From Formicarius rufipectus (Eukaryota; Chordata; Aves; Passeriformes; Formicariidae): a DNA stretch of 64,000 bases. Location: positions 551,479 through 615,478 of the forward strand of contig VXAU01006135.1 in the NCBI GenBank assembly GCA_013399695.1, read 5' to 3'. The translations under genes and the position numbers were made by a program. Shown piece by piece: positions 36,342 to 49,600 of the stretch (the stretch's first letter is position 1; each line of letters begins with the position of its first letter). The notes under the pieces are model-generated. The model did not search any database. It was not told the DNA's origin and saw only the letters and a program-made list of their open reading frames with translations.

Positions 36342-39254
36342 GTGTTGCCTCAAAGAGCGCCCCCCCGGGGTAGCGCGGTTTCCCTTCGCGGCCCCGGGGA
36401 GGGCGGTGAGGCGGTACGCTGAGGGCGCGGTGCTGCGGGTCTGTGAGGGCGTCGCCCCGTCCCCTAAAACGCTTGGAACGTCATGGTTGCTCCCTACAGC
36501 GCCTGGGAGGTTTTAGCTCGTCTCGCGGTTGTTTCCTGACCAGAAGTGCCTTTAGTGGGTCTGATAGTGGGGTCTGAAGATTGTGCTTTGAAGGGGCTGC
36601 GTGGCAGAGTGTACAAAAAAAACCCTATTCAGCTATTGAGGTAACCTTAAGAGGGTAAGGCTTGAATGTGACGCAGCTTTCCTGTGGACTGATCCAGGAA
36701 TGTGGAATGAATTCCCCAGGAGCTCCAGACAATTGCAAATGTGTTGTTGGGCGCGAGGCTTGGTTTTGGCACTGACCTTCTCTGTCATAAGAACTCCAGT
36801 TGTGCTTTAACATCGAAACTTCCAAGGACCCCTGGGGACGCTCATGTTCGTTCCTAGGGATCAGCAGTAAAGAAGCAGAAATGGTGCTTTGACCATGAGG
36901 TTTGTGTCATGCAGTCTTCAGAGTGTTCATGAAATAGCTTTTTTAACTTCCCCACATATAGCCCTTTTGTAATTATTTTGATAGAAAAATGTCTTTATGG
37001 CTGACTGAAGTAGCTTTAGTATCTTACAACACTGCAACTTGATACTAAGTTAAACTAAATTTAATGGAAAATCACCCATTTTGTGAAAAACACTCACTAA
37101 AAGGCAGGGTGTTTGATTTGAGAAAATAAGAACTATTTAGATTATATAGAGAGATTATATACAAATATTTCTAATTGTCTCCTCATTTCACAGGTCACAT
37201 TCCTTATTACTTTATGACCAATTGGAATTTAAAGCGTTGACTTTATGATGCCCCTTGGAGTCACCTGATGGTGCGTTTATGCACAGGGTGAACAGTTTAA
37301 GGTACCTAATGCACAATCTGGTCTTGAAGCCTGCCTTGTTAATTTAGATAACATTCTTTTTCAAGCTGCATATGACCCGAGTAGTCTGTTTTGTTCTTTA
37401 GTTTAACTGACTAAACAAAGCCTGGCTGCCTGGAGATTATACCCAGGCAAGCAAAACAAAAAAACATCAGATAGTGCCAGAACATTACTAGTGCTGCCAG
37501 TTAAAGCGTAGCTGGAGTGGAGCTTTATTATCTCAGATCACTACTTTGGATGTATTGTACTGCAGGAGCTGAAACAATGCAAAGAACTCGTGCAAAAAAC
37601 CCTCTTGGCTTAACTGTGTAGGCAGAGCATCTGCAGTGAGAAATTCTCCACAGGAGAGGTTTCTACTTACCTTGGTTTGCCAGAGGATGAGTCTGCTGAA
37701 CTTAGGCTGAATATCTTACTAGTTATTTGTTCTCTTTGGCTCTTTTTTTTTTTTTTTTGAGGAGAAATGTTCCAAAAGTTTGTCTCCACTAGCAAAAGCC
37801 TGTATTTTAGTTAGCTCAGTTTAGCCAAATTTAAAGCCCTAGAGTAGATGGAAAAGTTGTGTTAACAGGTGTTAGAGGGGAATTAAAGTGGAGGTTTCTT
37901 TTAGAAATGTTGCTTGGATGTTCTCTTTAGGTAATTGACAGAGATCAGAGAATCGTTTCTCAAAAGCACCCATCACAAATGAAAAGAAAGGCATATGAAA
38001 TTACAGTCTATGACCATCCAGAATACAGTGTCGTACAGGTTTATGTACTTCCATGGCATGCCAGGATGCTCTGTCTTCTGTGTCTGTCAGAGTACTGCCC
38101 TATATATTGAACATGGATCGTGAGGTCATTATTGAAGGGATTAGGCTTAATTCATTAGATCCTTCTGATAACAATTCTAGGGGCCCATTCAAATTCTTTT
38201 GAAAGAGAAGTGCAACCATTTTAATTAATTTAAACAAATCAACAAACTGAAATAAGCCACAACGGTGGTTTAACCTCTCTATATATGCCTTATGTTTTAA
38301 GTAATTAGCAACGATAATTTTGATTTTAAACAATTACTTCAAATAGAAGTGAGTAACTTCCTTAATAGAAGAATTTAGTTTGCTTTAGCATGTTCCATCA
38401 GATCCAATCTGGAGCAGTAACAAAGAGCTGTTATTTTCTAATTATAGATAGTTTTATTGTGTTGTTGTCCTTATTTTACACAACTTAAATCAGACTAGTA
38501 TGTCACCCTCTGTAACATTTAGTACTTAGTGTCATCTGAGAGAAAAATGCAGTACAGAGATCAACAGAATGGGGAGGAAGGCAGCAGCTGCTACCTTATG
38601 CTGCCCTTGTTTCACACACTGCTCCACCAGCCAAAAATCTTGTCCAGCGCTGTTCTCTTGCCACACAGAGGCCTCATTGAAATTATCCTGCTATGTTGTC
38701 CCAGACACACACAGATTTCCTGACCAGCCACGATGTTTAGCCCATGAAGTATCCTCTGGAGTACTCCTACTGTCCCAGCAATAATGTAGGGGGAAACTTG
38801 AGATATGCCCAGTCCTTCTGGTAGTTTCCAGGACATCCCAACTTGCACCCTCATTTTAAAAACTTCTTTTCCTTTGTCCAAGCCTGTCCAATAAATGCTT
38901 TTTTTTTGGCCATTACAGTGTAAATCTATGTGGTATAATATAGTATATAATAATGGTATAAATAACTACCACATTTCTGCTGATTAAATATCAGTGAAGG
39001 ACCAGGGTGGAGGGAATGGGAAGCAGGCATATACTGGAAGTCTAATTCTTGAAGAGGGAAATGCTTTTGTGCTGTAAATTTTCCTGACACTATAGATGAA
39101 CTAACTCTGATGAAGCTGTGGCTTGTGGGTTTCCTTAAGGGTGTCTGGGAGTGTGACTGGTAGCAGTGAAAGTGGCTGTAAGTTCTCCCAGCAGCTGCAG
39201 TTGCTTGGGGTTTTGGGGAACATAAGGAAGCCATTTGAGAAGAGAACAAATAAC

Positions 39255-39310
39255 TTTTTTCTTTTTTTTTCTTTTTTCTTTTTTTTTTTTCATTTTCTTT
39301 TCCCACTACA
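39255..39310. repeat. T-rich low-complexity tract
   Basis: Runs of T separated by single C over about 55 bases. It generates a meaningless Phe-rich open frame. Confidence 0.9.
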
Positions 39311-41277
39311 GAAATATGCTGGTAGTTTAATTCTGTGTTGCTTGTCCTATCAGATGACTGTGTGTCAACTGCTGTCAGCATAATCATCATAATTAAGAAA
39401 TTATGTTTTAGCCTGATAATGGATGCTTCTTTTTCTACTGCAGCAAGTAATGTCTTTTATTTGTTCCTTCAGGTAAAGATTTATTTTTTTTTATGGGTAA
39501 CAAATGCACTAAACAAGTACAATCAAGTAGAAGATGGAGCATTCTGTGTCATCTTCAGCCTCCTGCTATTGTCTTTTAAAGGTATTTTCTAGTCCCTCTG
39601 TGCACATCCCAACTATACTAAGAACAACGTCAGAGCCTAAACATTCTTTATTTTATTTCTTCAGAATTATGTTTGGTTTAGGGGGTTATGGAGAGGAAGA
39701 TAGATGAGAGAGAATCACCTGCACCCTACAAGCAGTCATTCTTCAAAGAGGATAATTAAATCAAGTATGACAGTAAGTGCCATTGTAAGTAGATTTTTCT
39801 GAACAGATTTATTATACTGTCACTGGGTTTAATACAAATGTTTATGAAACAAAAATCAGCAAGACGGTGGAAGAAAGACAGTTGTTGTTTTCTGAAGCAA
39901 ACAAATAATTCTCGTGGGCCTTTCTTGCCAATTCCTGTATGCTTCTATGAAATAAAGGCTGTTAGCAATTAATTTTCCTGATTCTTTCCATTTTCATCTG
40001 TTTTTTTTGCTGATCTTAATGAGTTGTCATAAATTCCTCTAGGTCAGGGATGAACAACCTCATTGAGGACTAAGCAGACCTTTCTGAGTCTTCTAAACAA
40101 CTCTATATTGGCGTACACTGAGAAAAATCAAATTACCCCAGGTTGTATGAAATTAAAGCAATCAGGTCTCAGAATTCCTGTTCTGTTTCTGCTTGTTGCT
40201 GTGTTTGCTGTGAGTTCACAGGAGAAGCAACTTTTCCTCTTTGAACATTATAAATATCTGCCTTATTAGTTTTCAGATTCTCATCCTTTCATGGCATGTT
40301 TGGAGTTGCACTGCAAAGTAGTAGAATATTGGAGCAATTTCCCCATGGAATATGTTCAGCCAAAATGTGACACCATTTAAGAAAGGGCTGAAGACTCTCT
40401 CTTGCATTCAAAATAGATAGGGATCATTCTGAAACTAAGATTGCTTTAGTCTGTAGTTGTTTAATCCTCTCTAGTAGTGCTGTGTGTCAGGGGGATGATG
40501 CAGCAAAGACGCAGCTGACTCACCTCGCTGGCACCGCTGCTTGCCAGGCCTGGGAGGAGTTTGTCGATGGTGCAGTGTGTGTTAAAAACAGGGCGTGAAG
40601 GTACTCGCCTGAGCCATTCCAGTGACTCACTGAGTGACCAAATCGTGGTACAAGCTCTACGGGGAAACACATTTTGAGGACGCTGTAAAGTCGAGTAACT
40701 CTGTAACAATAACAAAACTTAAATTTTGGTATGGTTTCGTAAGAGTAAATTCAGGTTAAAGTTTTGCAGGACAGTTTGAAATAACAGTGTTATCTGGGCG
40801 TTGCAGGAGGTGTAAACTGACGTTTAGGGACTCAACGTTTCTCTAAGAAGTAAATTTCTGAACTTCCTCAGGGGCTTTCTCATTAAGAAATGTGTTTATG
40901 TTCTGCACTGACTTTACACACAGGGCAGAGAATTCCTCCCACACGTCCTGGTCACGCTTGGGATCTTTCAGTGTGCCAAGCTGAAGCCATTAACAGCAAT
41001 AAAAAATTCGTGGGGAAAGCACCTTCTAACAAATCCTGTAACTTAAACATAACATAAATCTAGTCAAAAATAATTTTTAAAAGTACCCTTTATCCTGAAG
41101 AAACAGTAACACAAACTGTTTTTCAGCTGAGCTCTGGTAATCTGTATATCAATCTAAAAACTAGAAAAATACTGGAATGAGTTTTATCAGATGAACAACT
41201 CACTGTAATCTTTGTGTTATTTTATTATAAAACTTAAACCATCATCATTTACTCTTGAGATTGACAGGCCTGGGACA

Positions 41278-41408
41278 CTTTTAAGATTGAGCTGGACAGG
41301 GTGCTGGGCCATCTTGTCTAGAGTGTGCTTTTGCCGAAACAGATCGGACCAGATGATGCTTGAGATCCTTTCCATCCTGGTACATTGTATGAGTCTATGA
41401 TTCTTTCC
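41278..41408 (+). mobile_element. CR1 LINE 3' fragment
   Basis: Sense-strand CR1 end: 'gagctggacagggtgctggg', 'ggaccagatgatgcttgaga', 'tcctttccatcctggtacat', finishing with the terminal GAGTCTATGATTCT repeat (CR1 normally ends in ATTCTATG-type repeats). This is the only copy in the window oriented to the plus strand. It is short and non-coding. Confidence 0.88.
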
Positions 41409-42129
41409 TGAGTACAGGAGTTGAGGAGTCACAGCATGCAGAATCCCATTTTATACTCCTAATGCACTGCTGAGATGGGTAATGTTTCATCATTTGATTT
41501 AAGCATCTTACCATCCTCTGGGCAGAATTCATTTAAAATTTAATGCAGAAGTCCCTGCTGTTTTCTCAACCGCAAATAAGTGATTTCTACTTTAGCCTCC
41601 ACAGAGACTTTGAGAAGATCTGGAGGAATGCTACTCGACTGGAATGTTTCCTTCACTGCAGCTGTGGTATGCAGCCCACTGGTACAAAAAGGCAAAGGAG
41701 CATAATCTCTTTTCCCAAAGCTTTCCCTTTTTTTCGTAGTGTTTGGCCCATTAATATGTTTCAAATAGGGTTATTTGCTCTTGGTAATCAGTCCTTGAAG
41801 AATGCAGTGCATACATCATCGTCATCATCTCACAAAAAATGAGGCTTTTACAGTAGAGTTTGATGTGCAGCAAATTCAGCAAGAACTCAATATCTTAGAG
41901 TATTGTCCCTGATCATAAGAATTATATCCTGTGTTTATTTTTCTTTATGTTTTATATTTATTTGTTATTAATAGGTAGAACAATATCAAGGGTAGTATTT
42001 AAAGCTAGTGCATATACATACACAGTGGGTCCCAAAATAGATGTGTATTATTAGGCTGTTATGAGCAGTATCAATGCTCTCTGGTACAAAGTCATATTGA
42101 AATCTGAAAGAAAAATATCTTTTTCCTTC

Positions 42130-42228
42130 TTTCTGTTTGTTTTTTTTTGTTTATTTGTTTGAGGGTTTGTTTGTTTTTGGTGGTTTTGTTCGGTTGGTTT
42201 TTGTTTTGTTGTGTGGGGTTTTTTTAAT
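42130..42228. repeat. TTTG/TTTTG-rich low-complexity tract
   Basis: Degenerate repetition of TTTG, TTTTTG and GGTTTT over about 100 bases. Confidence 0.85.
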
Positions 42229-45200
42229 TTGTCCAGGCAAATAACAGAAATCTGACTACAGTAATTTTTAGGGTACTAAGTGAGAAATTTAAGGAGATGA
42301 AAGGAGGAATAGAAGTAAAGTCAAGGAGACCTAGAGCTGAGCAATCAGTCATAAAACACAAGTATATAGAATGTGTGTCTCTAGTGCTCATTTTATCTCC
42401 ACAGCTGAAAGTATTAAAGGATATCTGTTAAAACTAAGTTTCCCTTGTGTCAGTTTAGTGTCAGTTTATGTCTCCTGCATTCTATTCTGGAATTTATGAA
42501 CAAATAATTTTTCTATAGGTCTAGCATTGTTTCCTGTGATTTGTATGCAGGAAGAGCCCTATATATAGTATAAGCCCTCATTTAATCCTGCCCTGATTTT
42601 GGGATGCCAAAAAGATTTTTCTTCAAGGTTACTGTTTTTTGTATAAGGGTGAGAGACAAAAGTAGCAGGGTTTACCCTACCAAAAATTGGATAATGTTTT
42701 TTCTTCTTAGCTGAGGATTAACATATCCTTGTTGGGCCCAACTTAAAGGATTTTCTTCCTCCTTTTTCTGATGAAAGCGAAAATGCAGAATTTTTTTTTT
42801 TAATCCTACTACACTCTCTCTCTTTCATCAGAAATGAAGAAAGAAGGGGAGAATTGATTTAGTAGAAGAAAAGTAAGTAGCCACCAGAATTGGCAGAATA
42901 AACTCAGGTTGCTCCTCAAAAATCCTTGTCTGCACTTGGACCTCGATTTAGAAACCAGATTGGTGCTCTGCTACTGTGACAGCTCTCAGGAGCTGTCAGG
43001 AGACTCTTCCATCAATGTGTGAACAGAGCAGACTCATGCAGAATGCTGTTACATCTGATTTCTAGATGAAGTGAGAATCAGTTCACAGCAGCACCTCCTG
43101 CAGCTTGGTGTAGCAGGGACAAAACCCAGGTTCAAGGATCAGGGAAAGCCCTAGCACCCCCTGGCTGGGATTTTAGCCTTAGCATATGAAGACAAAAGCC
43201 TGGGACATATTACAGGAAACATTAAGCTGCTGTCTGGACTAAAACAACCACTCACAACAGTTAAGTCCAGCTCAGGTGACTTCTGATCTGTAAATCATTG
43301 GAAGTTTGGGAAGTACACTGGGGCAGTCTTACTGCATTTTCCACTCCTACCACTTTCCATAGGTACCAGCTATTGCCACTGCTGGAGACAGGACACTAGG
43401 CTGTTTAGATTTTGGTTTTAGACCTTTGTGCTGAGCCACTACCCTTATTTTTATATTATGCCCTTATTTTCATGAAGGGACTTATTTTCACTAAGGGACT
43501 CTAGCTTTCAAGGAAGGTTTTGGGTTCTATGGGCTTTTTTCCAGTAACAGAGTGGAAATTCTGTGGGGATCATCTTTGATGATATTGTAGCCTAATTTCA
43601 CATTTTAGTAGTCAGATCTTATTTAGTCCATTCTTTAACATGAAGAGTTTTGCTGACTTTCACTGAAGCTGAAGTTGCTCAGAACTGTTGAAATACCCCC
43701 AGATGTCACGGACTGAAACAAAGGAAATCCTACTCAGCTCGTAGGCAGCAGCACACACAGGGCAGCTCAGATCCTCACTTTGTAAGCCAAGAAAATCCAA
43801 GCCTTCTTGCATCTGTTTGCTTCCAAATTTCAGAAGTTCAGCCTGTGAGCTTCCCAGTGCCTTGATAAACTGTTTAATCTGAGCAGTAACTGCAACACAT
43901 TTACTAAGCAAATACTACAGTAACATTAATATTAAAAATCTCTTAATGCTACTGGAGTTAACTAAATTCTCTGGACAGTTGACAAAATGGAGAGTTACAT
44001 AATTTACTTTCCATTGCCCAGGAGAATTAGTTTTTGTAAATAAACTTGTAAGGAATGTACTTACAAAGAAGTCTATAAAAATAGTCTGAAGTGTACAGTG
44101 AAACTTTGATTTCCATAGATAAGCTGAAATTGGTAATGTTTGTAATGTTGTGGGTTTACTTGAGGTATACACAAAAAATAGTTTGTTTTAATTTATTGGT
44201 CAAGTGTGCAATATAGTTTATAGATCAGCCTTAAGCCTTTGGAAACAAGTTACCAACAAAGGAAAGCACAAGTTTAGTCCGGTGTTTCCAGTTCAGGCCT
44301 AACAGGACAAAAGTTGTTCATACTTGTGTGTTCCTTTGGCATTGATGTGGTTACATGTACATAATCAAGAGCAAAATTTATCACATTGACTTAGAGATTA
44401 AAGCATGTAAATACCCACAGTTAAGCTCTGCTATTCTTACTGCAAAAGCAAAGAGAAGGATCTAAGTGCTTCATTAGTATTACACTCTCTGGTTTATGTT
44501 GACTAGTTCTAATTATGCTGTTCCTGGTCTGCCAACTAGAGAAAAGATGCAGCTCTTCTGAGTACAGCAAAACCAGTAGCCAGTGAGCTGCTGTCAGCCT
44601 TTCAGATTTTGGCTCACATATCTGACAACTATAGACAAAACAGAATCCTACCCACAGTTTCCCCTGATCCAACTGTCACGTACTGATAACCTTAACCCAT
44701 TCTGTCTGTGAAATGTTACATCTACTTGGCTTTGTGCTTTTAGGTGGAAATTTATTCTGTTAAATATCAGGGGCAATGTCTCATATATTGAATTGCCCTG
44801 AATTTCTAAAACGCAAGGAGTACGGTGTTATTTTTCTTGTAGGTAGTGGACCAATCTTGACTGTGGAGTTGACTTACAATTTCTTTGTAGTCTACTTCTT
44901 TATACCCCAAAATTCTTAACTGTAGTATTGTAGTACTTGGAACATTTCAGGGGATAATCAGTATGGTGTCAGCTGGTGCAGTGTGAAGCCTAGGTAATAC
45001 TTTGCAGTGTGATTTCTTAGTAGTGCTTGGCTGACTGAAGTGATGGCTGTCACTTCTAACAGCACCCTGGGCATATTCTGTGCTGTAAGTGCTCAGACTG
45101 TGTAATTACCTTTTGGAAATGTTTGATTTTTTCATGCACAGAGAAACACTGCAGTATGGAATCTGCCATTCTCTGGGTTTTTTGCATTTATTCAATAATC

Positions 45201-45295
45201 CTGTGTCAGGATTCCTGATGTGAAGAAATTCAGATATCCAGATACAGAGGCTGGGGAATTGGACAGATTAATGGAAATATATGTATGTACATAGA

Positions 45296-45317
45296 TGTGT
45301 GTGTGTGTGTGTGTGTG
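45296..45317. repeat. (TG)n microsatellite
   Basis: Eleven TG dinucleotides without interruption, preceded by ATGTATGTACATAGA. Confidence 0.97.
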
Positions 45318-46653
45318 CCCTCATGGAAAAAATCCAGATGGAAAAAAATGGCATGTATAGGAAAATCAAGACATATGGTAGCTGTAAATCAGGTTTACTT
45401 TACAGTTGAAGACTTTGCCTAAAGCATAATAATGCCAAGAGGAACAGTACCTCCACTTAGGCAAGCTGGGCAGGGAGTCCTGTGGGAAGGACAGGAAGTA
45501 TTACAAGCTGGGGAGAACTCTCTGGTACCATGTATCAGACTGTTTAAGTGAGAAATCAGTACAGGCATTTAAAGTTATTTATGTATGCTTAAGCTCTTCC
45601 AACCAAAGCATAAGTTAAAAAGGAATTTTGGTTTCTGAACCCTTAGGTTTCGTTTCAGCTTTAATTTTCAACCTTTTCTTGGCAACCTTGAAGACCAGCA
45701 AGGTCCTTTATTTTGCTGTTTTCTTGTCAGCATTTTTTTTTAATTAAAGCTCAAATAACCCATGCAGGCTCCTAAGTCCAGAGTCTGGAACTTTATTTAA
45801 AAAAAAAAAAACAAAACTTGAAAAATGTTTTATCAAATCTTGGTAGTCAGTAAAACTGAATTTGATTTCTAGAGCTAGTAGGTAGAAAATGAGAAAGAAA
45901 CATCTTCCAAGCAGATAGGCCTTATTAACCTAAAACAGGGCAAGGAAAACTTTTATCCCACTTCATTGTTACTTTTGGATGGTATTTGAATTAGCCTTGT
46001 GTGTTTGGTAGCTCATCTGCTGAGCCATCTGTTTCAGATTATGAATGCTCGGAGGGCACGTTGCACCCAGGGCTACAGTTCCCCTGAACACCAGAAATTT
46101 GAATTGGATTTGCAGTTTAGTGTTCTGTGAACATGGATGTGCATGCACATATGCATGACACATCTAAATAAACTGTTTATTTGGGACATTCACAGAGCTG
46201 GAGAAACCTGAGTGAGGTTAGAAGCAGAAAACTGTAGCTTGTGTTCACTGTCCTGTGCCCCCTGTCAGTGCTCAGGCCAGGCAAAACAAGAGAAAACCAC
46301 AACTTCCAGGGAATTCTCTTCCAGACCTAAAAGTTCTTAATGGAATGAGAGGTAATATATTAACCCGTTTTACATCCCACTTAAACAGTGTCTTAAGGGG
46401 ATTGTAGGGTAGAGAAGCTGTAATCTGGCTCTCTCCATTAATGAATCATCTCTGGTCCCACCACAGTGCTAGAGGTGAACAGGGTAGTGAATCAATGCTA
46501 TAACCAACTCTTGGAGAGCCTTTGTCATGCCCAAGTACTTGGCCAGGAAAGAGGATTTGATCCATAAACTTTAATGGTGCATTAGGTACATTTCATATTA
46601 TTTATGGCATACTAGTAGCACTTACCTTTATCATATGTTATCTGCTTTGAACA

Positions 46654-46656
<3 letters not shown>

Positions 46657-46685
<29 letters not shown>
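46657..46685. repeat. Poly-T tract (29 T)
   Basis: Uninterrupted run of 29 T. No target-site duplication or processed gene was recognised next to it. Confidence 0.97.
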
Positions 46686-46688
<3 letters not shown>

Positions 46689-49600
46689 GAATATACTGGT
46701 CGTTCCACCCCTCCCTTTTCCTTCCTTTCCCCAGAATGCTGACTCAATTCCTTTTACTCTTTCAGTCAGCTTGCAGTTTTAGGCATTTCCTTGTCCAGTT
46801 TTCAGGGGAACACACTTTACTTCCCTCTCATGAGCATTGTGTAGCTCTGTTGCAGCTGCTGAATCTCATGCTGGCTGGAGATGAAGGAGATTTCTTTGCA
46901 AGCAGTAGATACTGACAAAAGACCATCTGCTCTTCATGCAATTCACTGCAACTTTGGACTTGGGTAGCAGTTGTGTACAAGAAGAAAATTTGGCAGTGAA
47001 GGAAGAATTGGTAAATCTAGAACCAGCCAAAAGACTGGAGGGATAAATTAATTTTGTCACAGATTCTCCTTCTAGATAATTTTATTTCTTTTTTTACTAG
47101 GTTTCTACATTAGCCAAACTCCCCTTACATTATCAGCAAAGTGAGTGGTCTGGTGACGAGGATCAGACTTAACCAATATATTTTATAATAAATTGTGAAT
47201 AGAGCACTGACCTAATGTAGACATAGTGTATTGTTTGGGCAGATCTTATTCAATTTGCATCAAGAGTCTTAATTGTGACATTAGATTGAGTGAGGTGCTT
47301 GGAAATACTTCTTTTTGCTTGAAATAGCACACATGGTTCGTTTAATCAGATAATTGCATATGTGCAGTTAGATGTGCAACATCTAAACTTTTATGAATTT
47401 TACTTGTAATATATTTCATCTGCTCGTCTCATCAAAGATAGATCTTTATATTATATTGCTTATTCAAGCATTAAGTTCTATTACTTTTTAAATTAGTAAT
47501 CCCAAAAGAGCAGGAGGAATTGATGAACATTATATTACAAAATTGAGGTACCTGAAAGAAAAAAAGAAGTCTAATGGAAATTTTGCCTTTTTGAAGCCTG
47601 TTAGTAGAATAAATGCTTTTCCCATATGAGCAATTTGTGAAGTGATTGCAAGGCTATAAGGGTAGGGGACAGAATTGCAGATATGTATAAAAGTCAAGCT
47701 GTATGACAATGGTAAGAGGGAGGGAGAGAGAATGTGGGTTTTTTTTTTAATCTGCCAAGGGCATAGGTGCTGTGCTGGGCAAGAGAATTCTTTTAGCCTA
47801 ATGCCATCTGGATGGTTTAATCTGTGCCAGTTGTTTTATAGGCCAAGCTGCCTGTCCTGCCGCTACCATATTTTTTGAAATAAGAATTGGATTAAAAATA
47901 CAGTAATTTCTTTTTCATTAAACTGATTTGACAAAGTGATATGAGAATCTGAAAAATCTGGGTGGTTTGATACTTGTACATCATCATCAATAATTTTGGT
48001 AATCTTTTGTAGATAGCTATACATTCTTCAGTGGCTTCTCAGCTTTTGTGCATCTCATTTAAATGAATATTGCCAATAACAGTGGGAGATAATAGAGTCT
48101 TGCAGATTCTGCAGTGCATTTTTAAGACCTGACTATATATAAATGGAGTTTTATTTGTAAACTGAGCAAGTTTGATCACAGAACTGCTGTGAAACCACTG
48201 AATCCATGATGTAGTTTTCACAGTCACAGTGATTATGACACTGGAAGTATTTTGCATGACTTTCATAACTGTAGCTGCTGTGTAGTTACATCTGTTTATA
48301 GATAAATCAGCTGTACTTGTTTAACAGGTGAAGTTGATGAAATATCTTTTATCACAGATAACAGGACAGTAACATAAGGTGACACAGAGGTAAGGAAGTC
48401 CTTGGGAGCTGGTGGAGTTCAAATTCCATTAATGCCCCTTTGCATCTGACCGGGCACGTGCACACCTTAAACATTTCCTTTAAGGCTGAATCACTGCTGC
48501 ATTACTTCAGCAACTCAATAAAAAAAAACCCTCAAATAAAACCAGCTAATCAAACAAATCAGTCATTAAGAAAATAATTTGGTCATCTTTAAGGGTATTT
48601 TGTGTTTCAATTACATTGTGTGTGCAGCCAAATGAGAACATATGTTCACAAAGTACTGCACTTTACAGCAAGAATATTCAGTCTGATATCCAGCAGTCAT
48701 ATTTATTGTATGTGTTTAAAACATTTTTCATAAAGGAAAATATTTTAGGTGTTATCAGTCAAGTTGCATTCTCTTATTGATAGGACCAAATTGATGTAGA
48801 AGAATGAAAAAATATAATGACACATCCATTACTCAGTAGTCCAAAAAAAGAGGAGATTTCAAGGCAACATTCCTTATTCTTACATGTTAATACCAGTGGG
48901 ATTATATGTGTTGCACTTAAAGGAACATTTTGCCTGCTGGTGTTGTGCAATAGTTGGCCAAGTAACAGAAAAGATTCCTCTCCCTGCTACAGAGCTGTAA
49001 ATCAAAATAGTCTCACATGGTGATTTCTCATTTATGGACATGCAGCAGCATTGTGCTTCTGAGAAGGGGAAGTGCAGTAGCGAGAATGTCTGTGGAGATC
49101 CCTACAGACTCACACCAAATTCCTTCTGCCTGCAGAAAGAACACTGCAATGTGGTATTTGATAGATTTCACAAAGTGCAACCCGCTGTCTCCTTTGTAGG
49201 ATTTAAGTTCAGGAAAAGGTTTAACTGCTAGTGTAAAATTAAACACAAACATTGTGTTGTCTTGAGGGTGTGTTTTAAGTGTTTTGCTGTTAGTGCCTGA
49301 ATTGTTGCTCAGCTTGAAAACTGGTTTGCAGGTAGTAGGTTACTGTGATTTGGGAGAGTTGGGTTTTTTTTTCTTATGACTATCATTATTCCATCGGTGT
49401 TATTTTAATATTTATGAAAAAATTTGCATTGTTGTGATTGTAATTAAGACTAGATGAATATGAAAGAAAATTGAGAAGGTAAGGATATATAAGATGATAC
49501 AAATAATTAAAAGAACAAAAAAGGAAAAGAAGAAACACTTACTAGTATCAAGATTTACAGTAATGCTATAAAAATGTCATAAATAGTCATGAGTTGGTCT

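Larger units (their letters stand above)
35640..36480 (-). promoter_or_regulatory. OSBPL9: CpG island, probable promoter of long-form OSBPL9
   Basis: A CpG-rich block interrupted by a 196-base gap. It lies 5' of all visible PH exons on the minus strand, where the ORP9L promoter is expected. CCAAT boxes (ATTGG on the plus strand at 35955, 35986 and 36017) and several GC boxes (for example 35885-35945) read in the minus direction. Downstream on the minus strand is a unique segment without an obvious ATG, consistent with a 5' UTR or intron start. A single ambiguous base (35786) shows the assembly is weak here. Bidirectional activity toward the right is possible but I see no plus-strand gene next to it. 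Confidence 0.6.

Noticed and set aside
35486..36373. Open frames of 96-256 codons crossing the 196-N gap
   Set aside because: They are translated through N and through the 31-bp CCAAT repeat; no recognised protein is present.
43463..43498. Two-copy 18-bp direct repeat (CTTATTTTCA...AAGGGA)
   Set aside because: A small local duplication in AT-rich intergenic DNA with no evident role.
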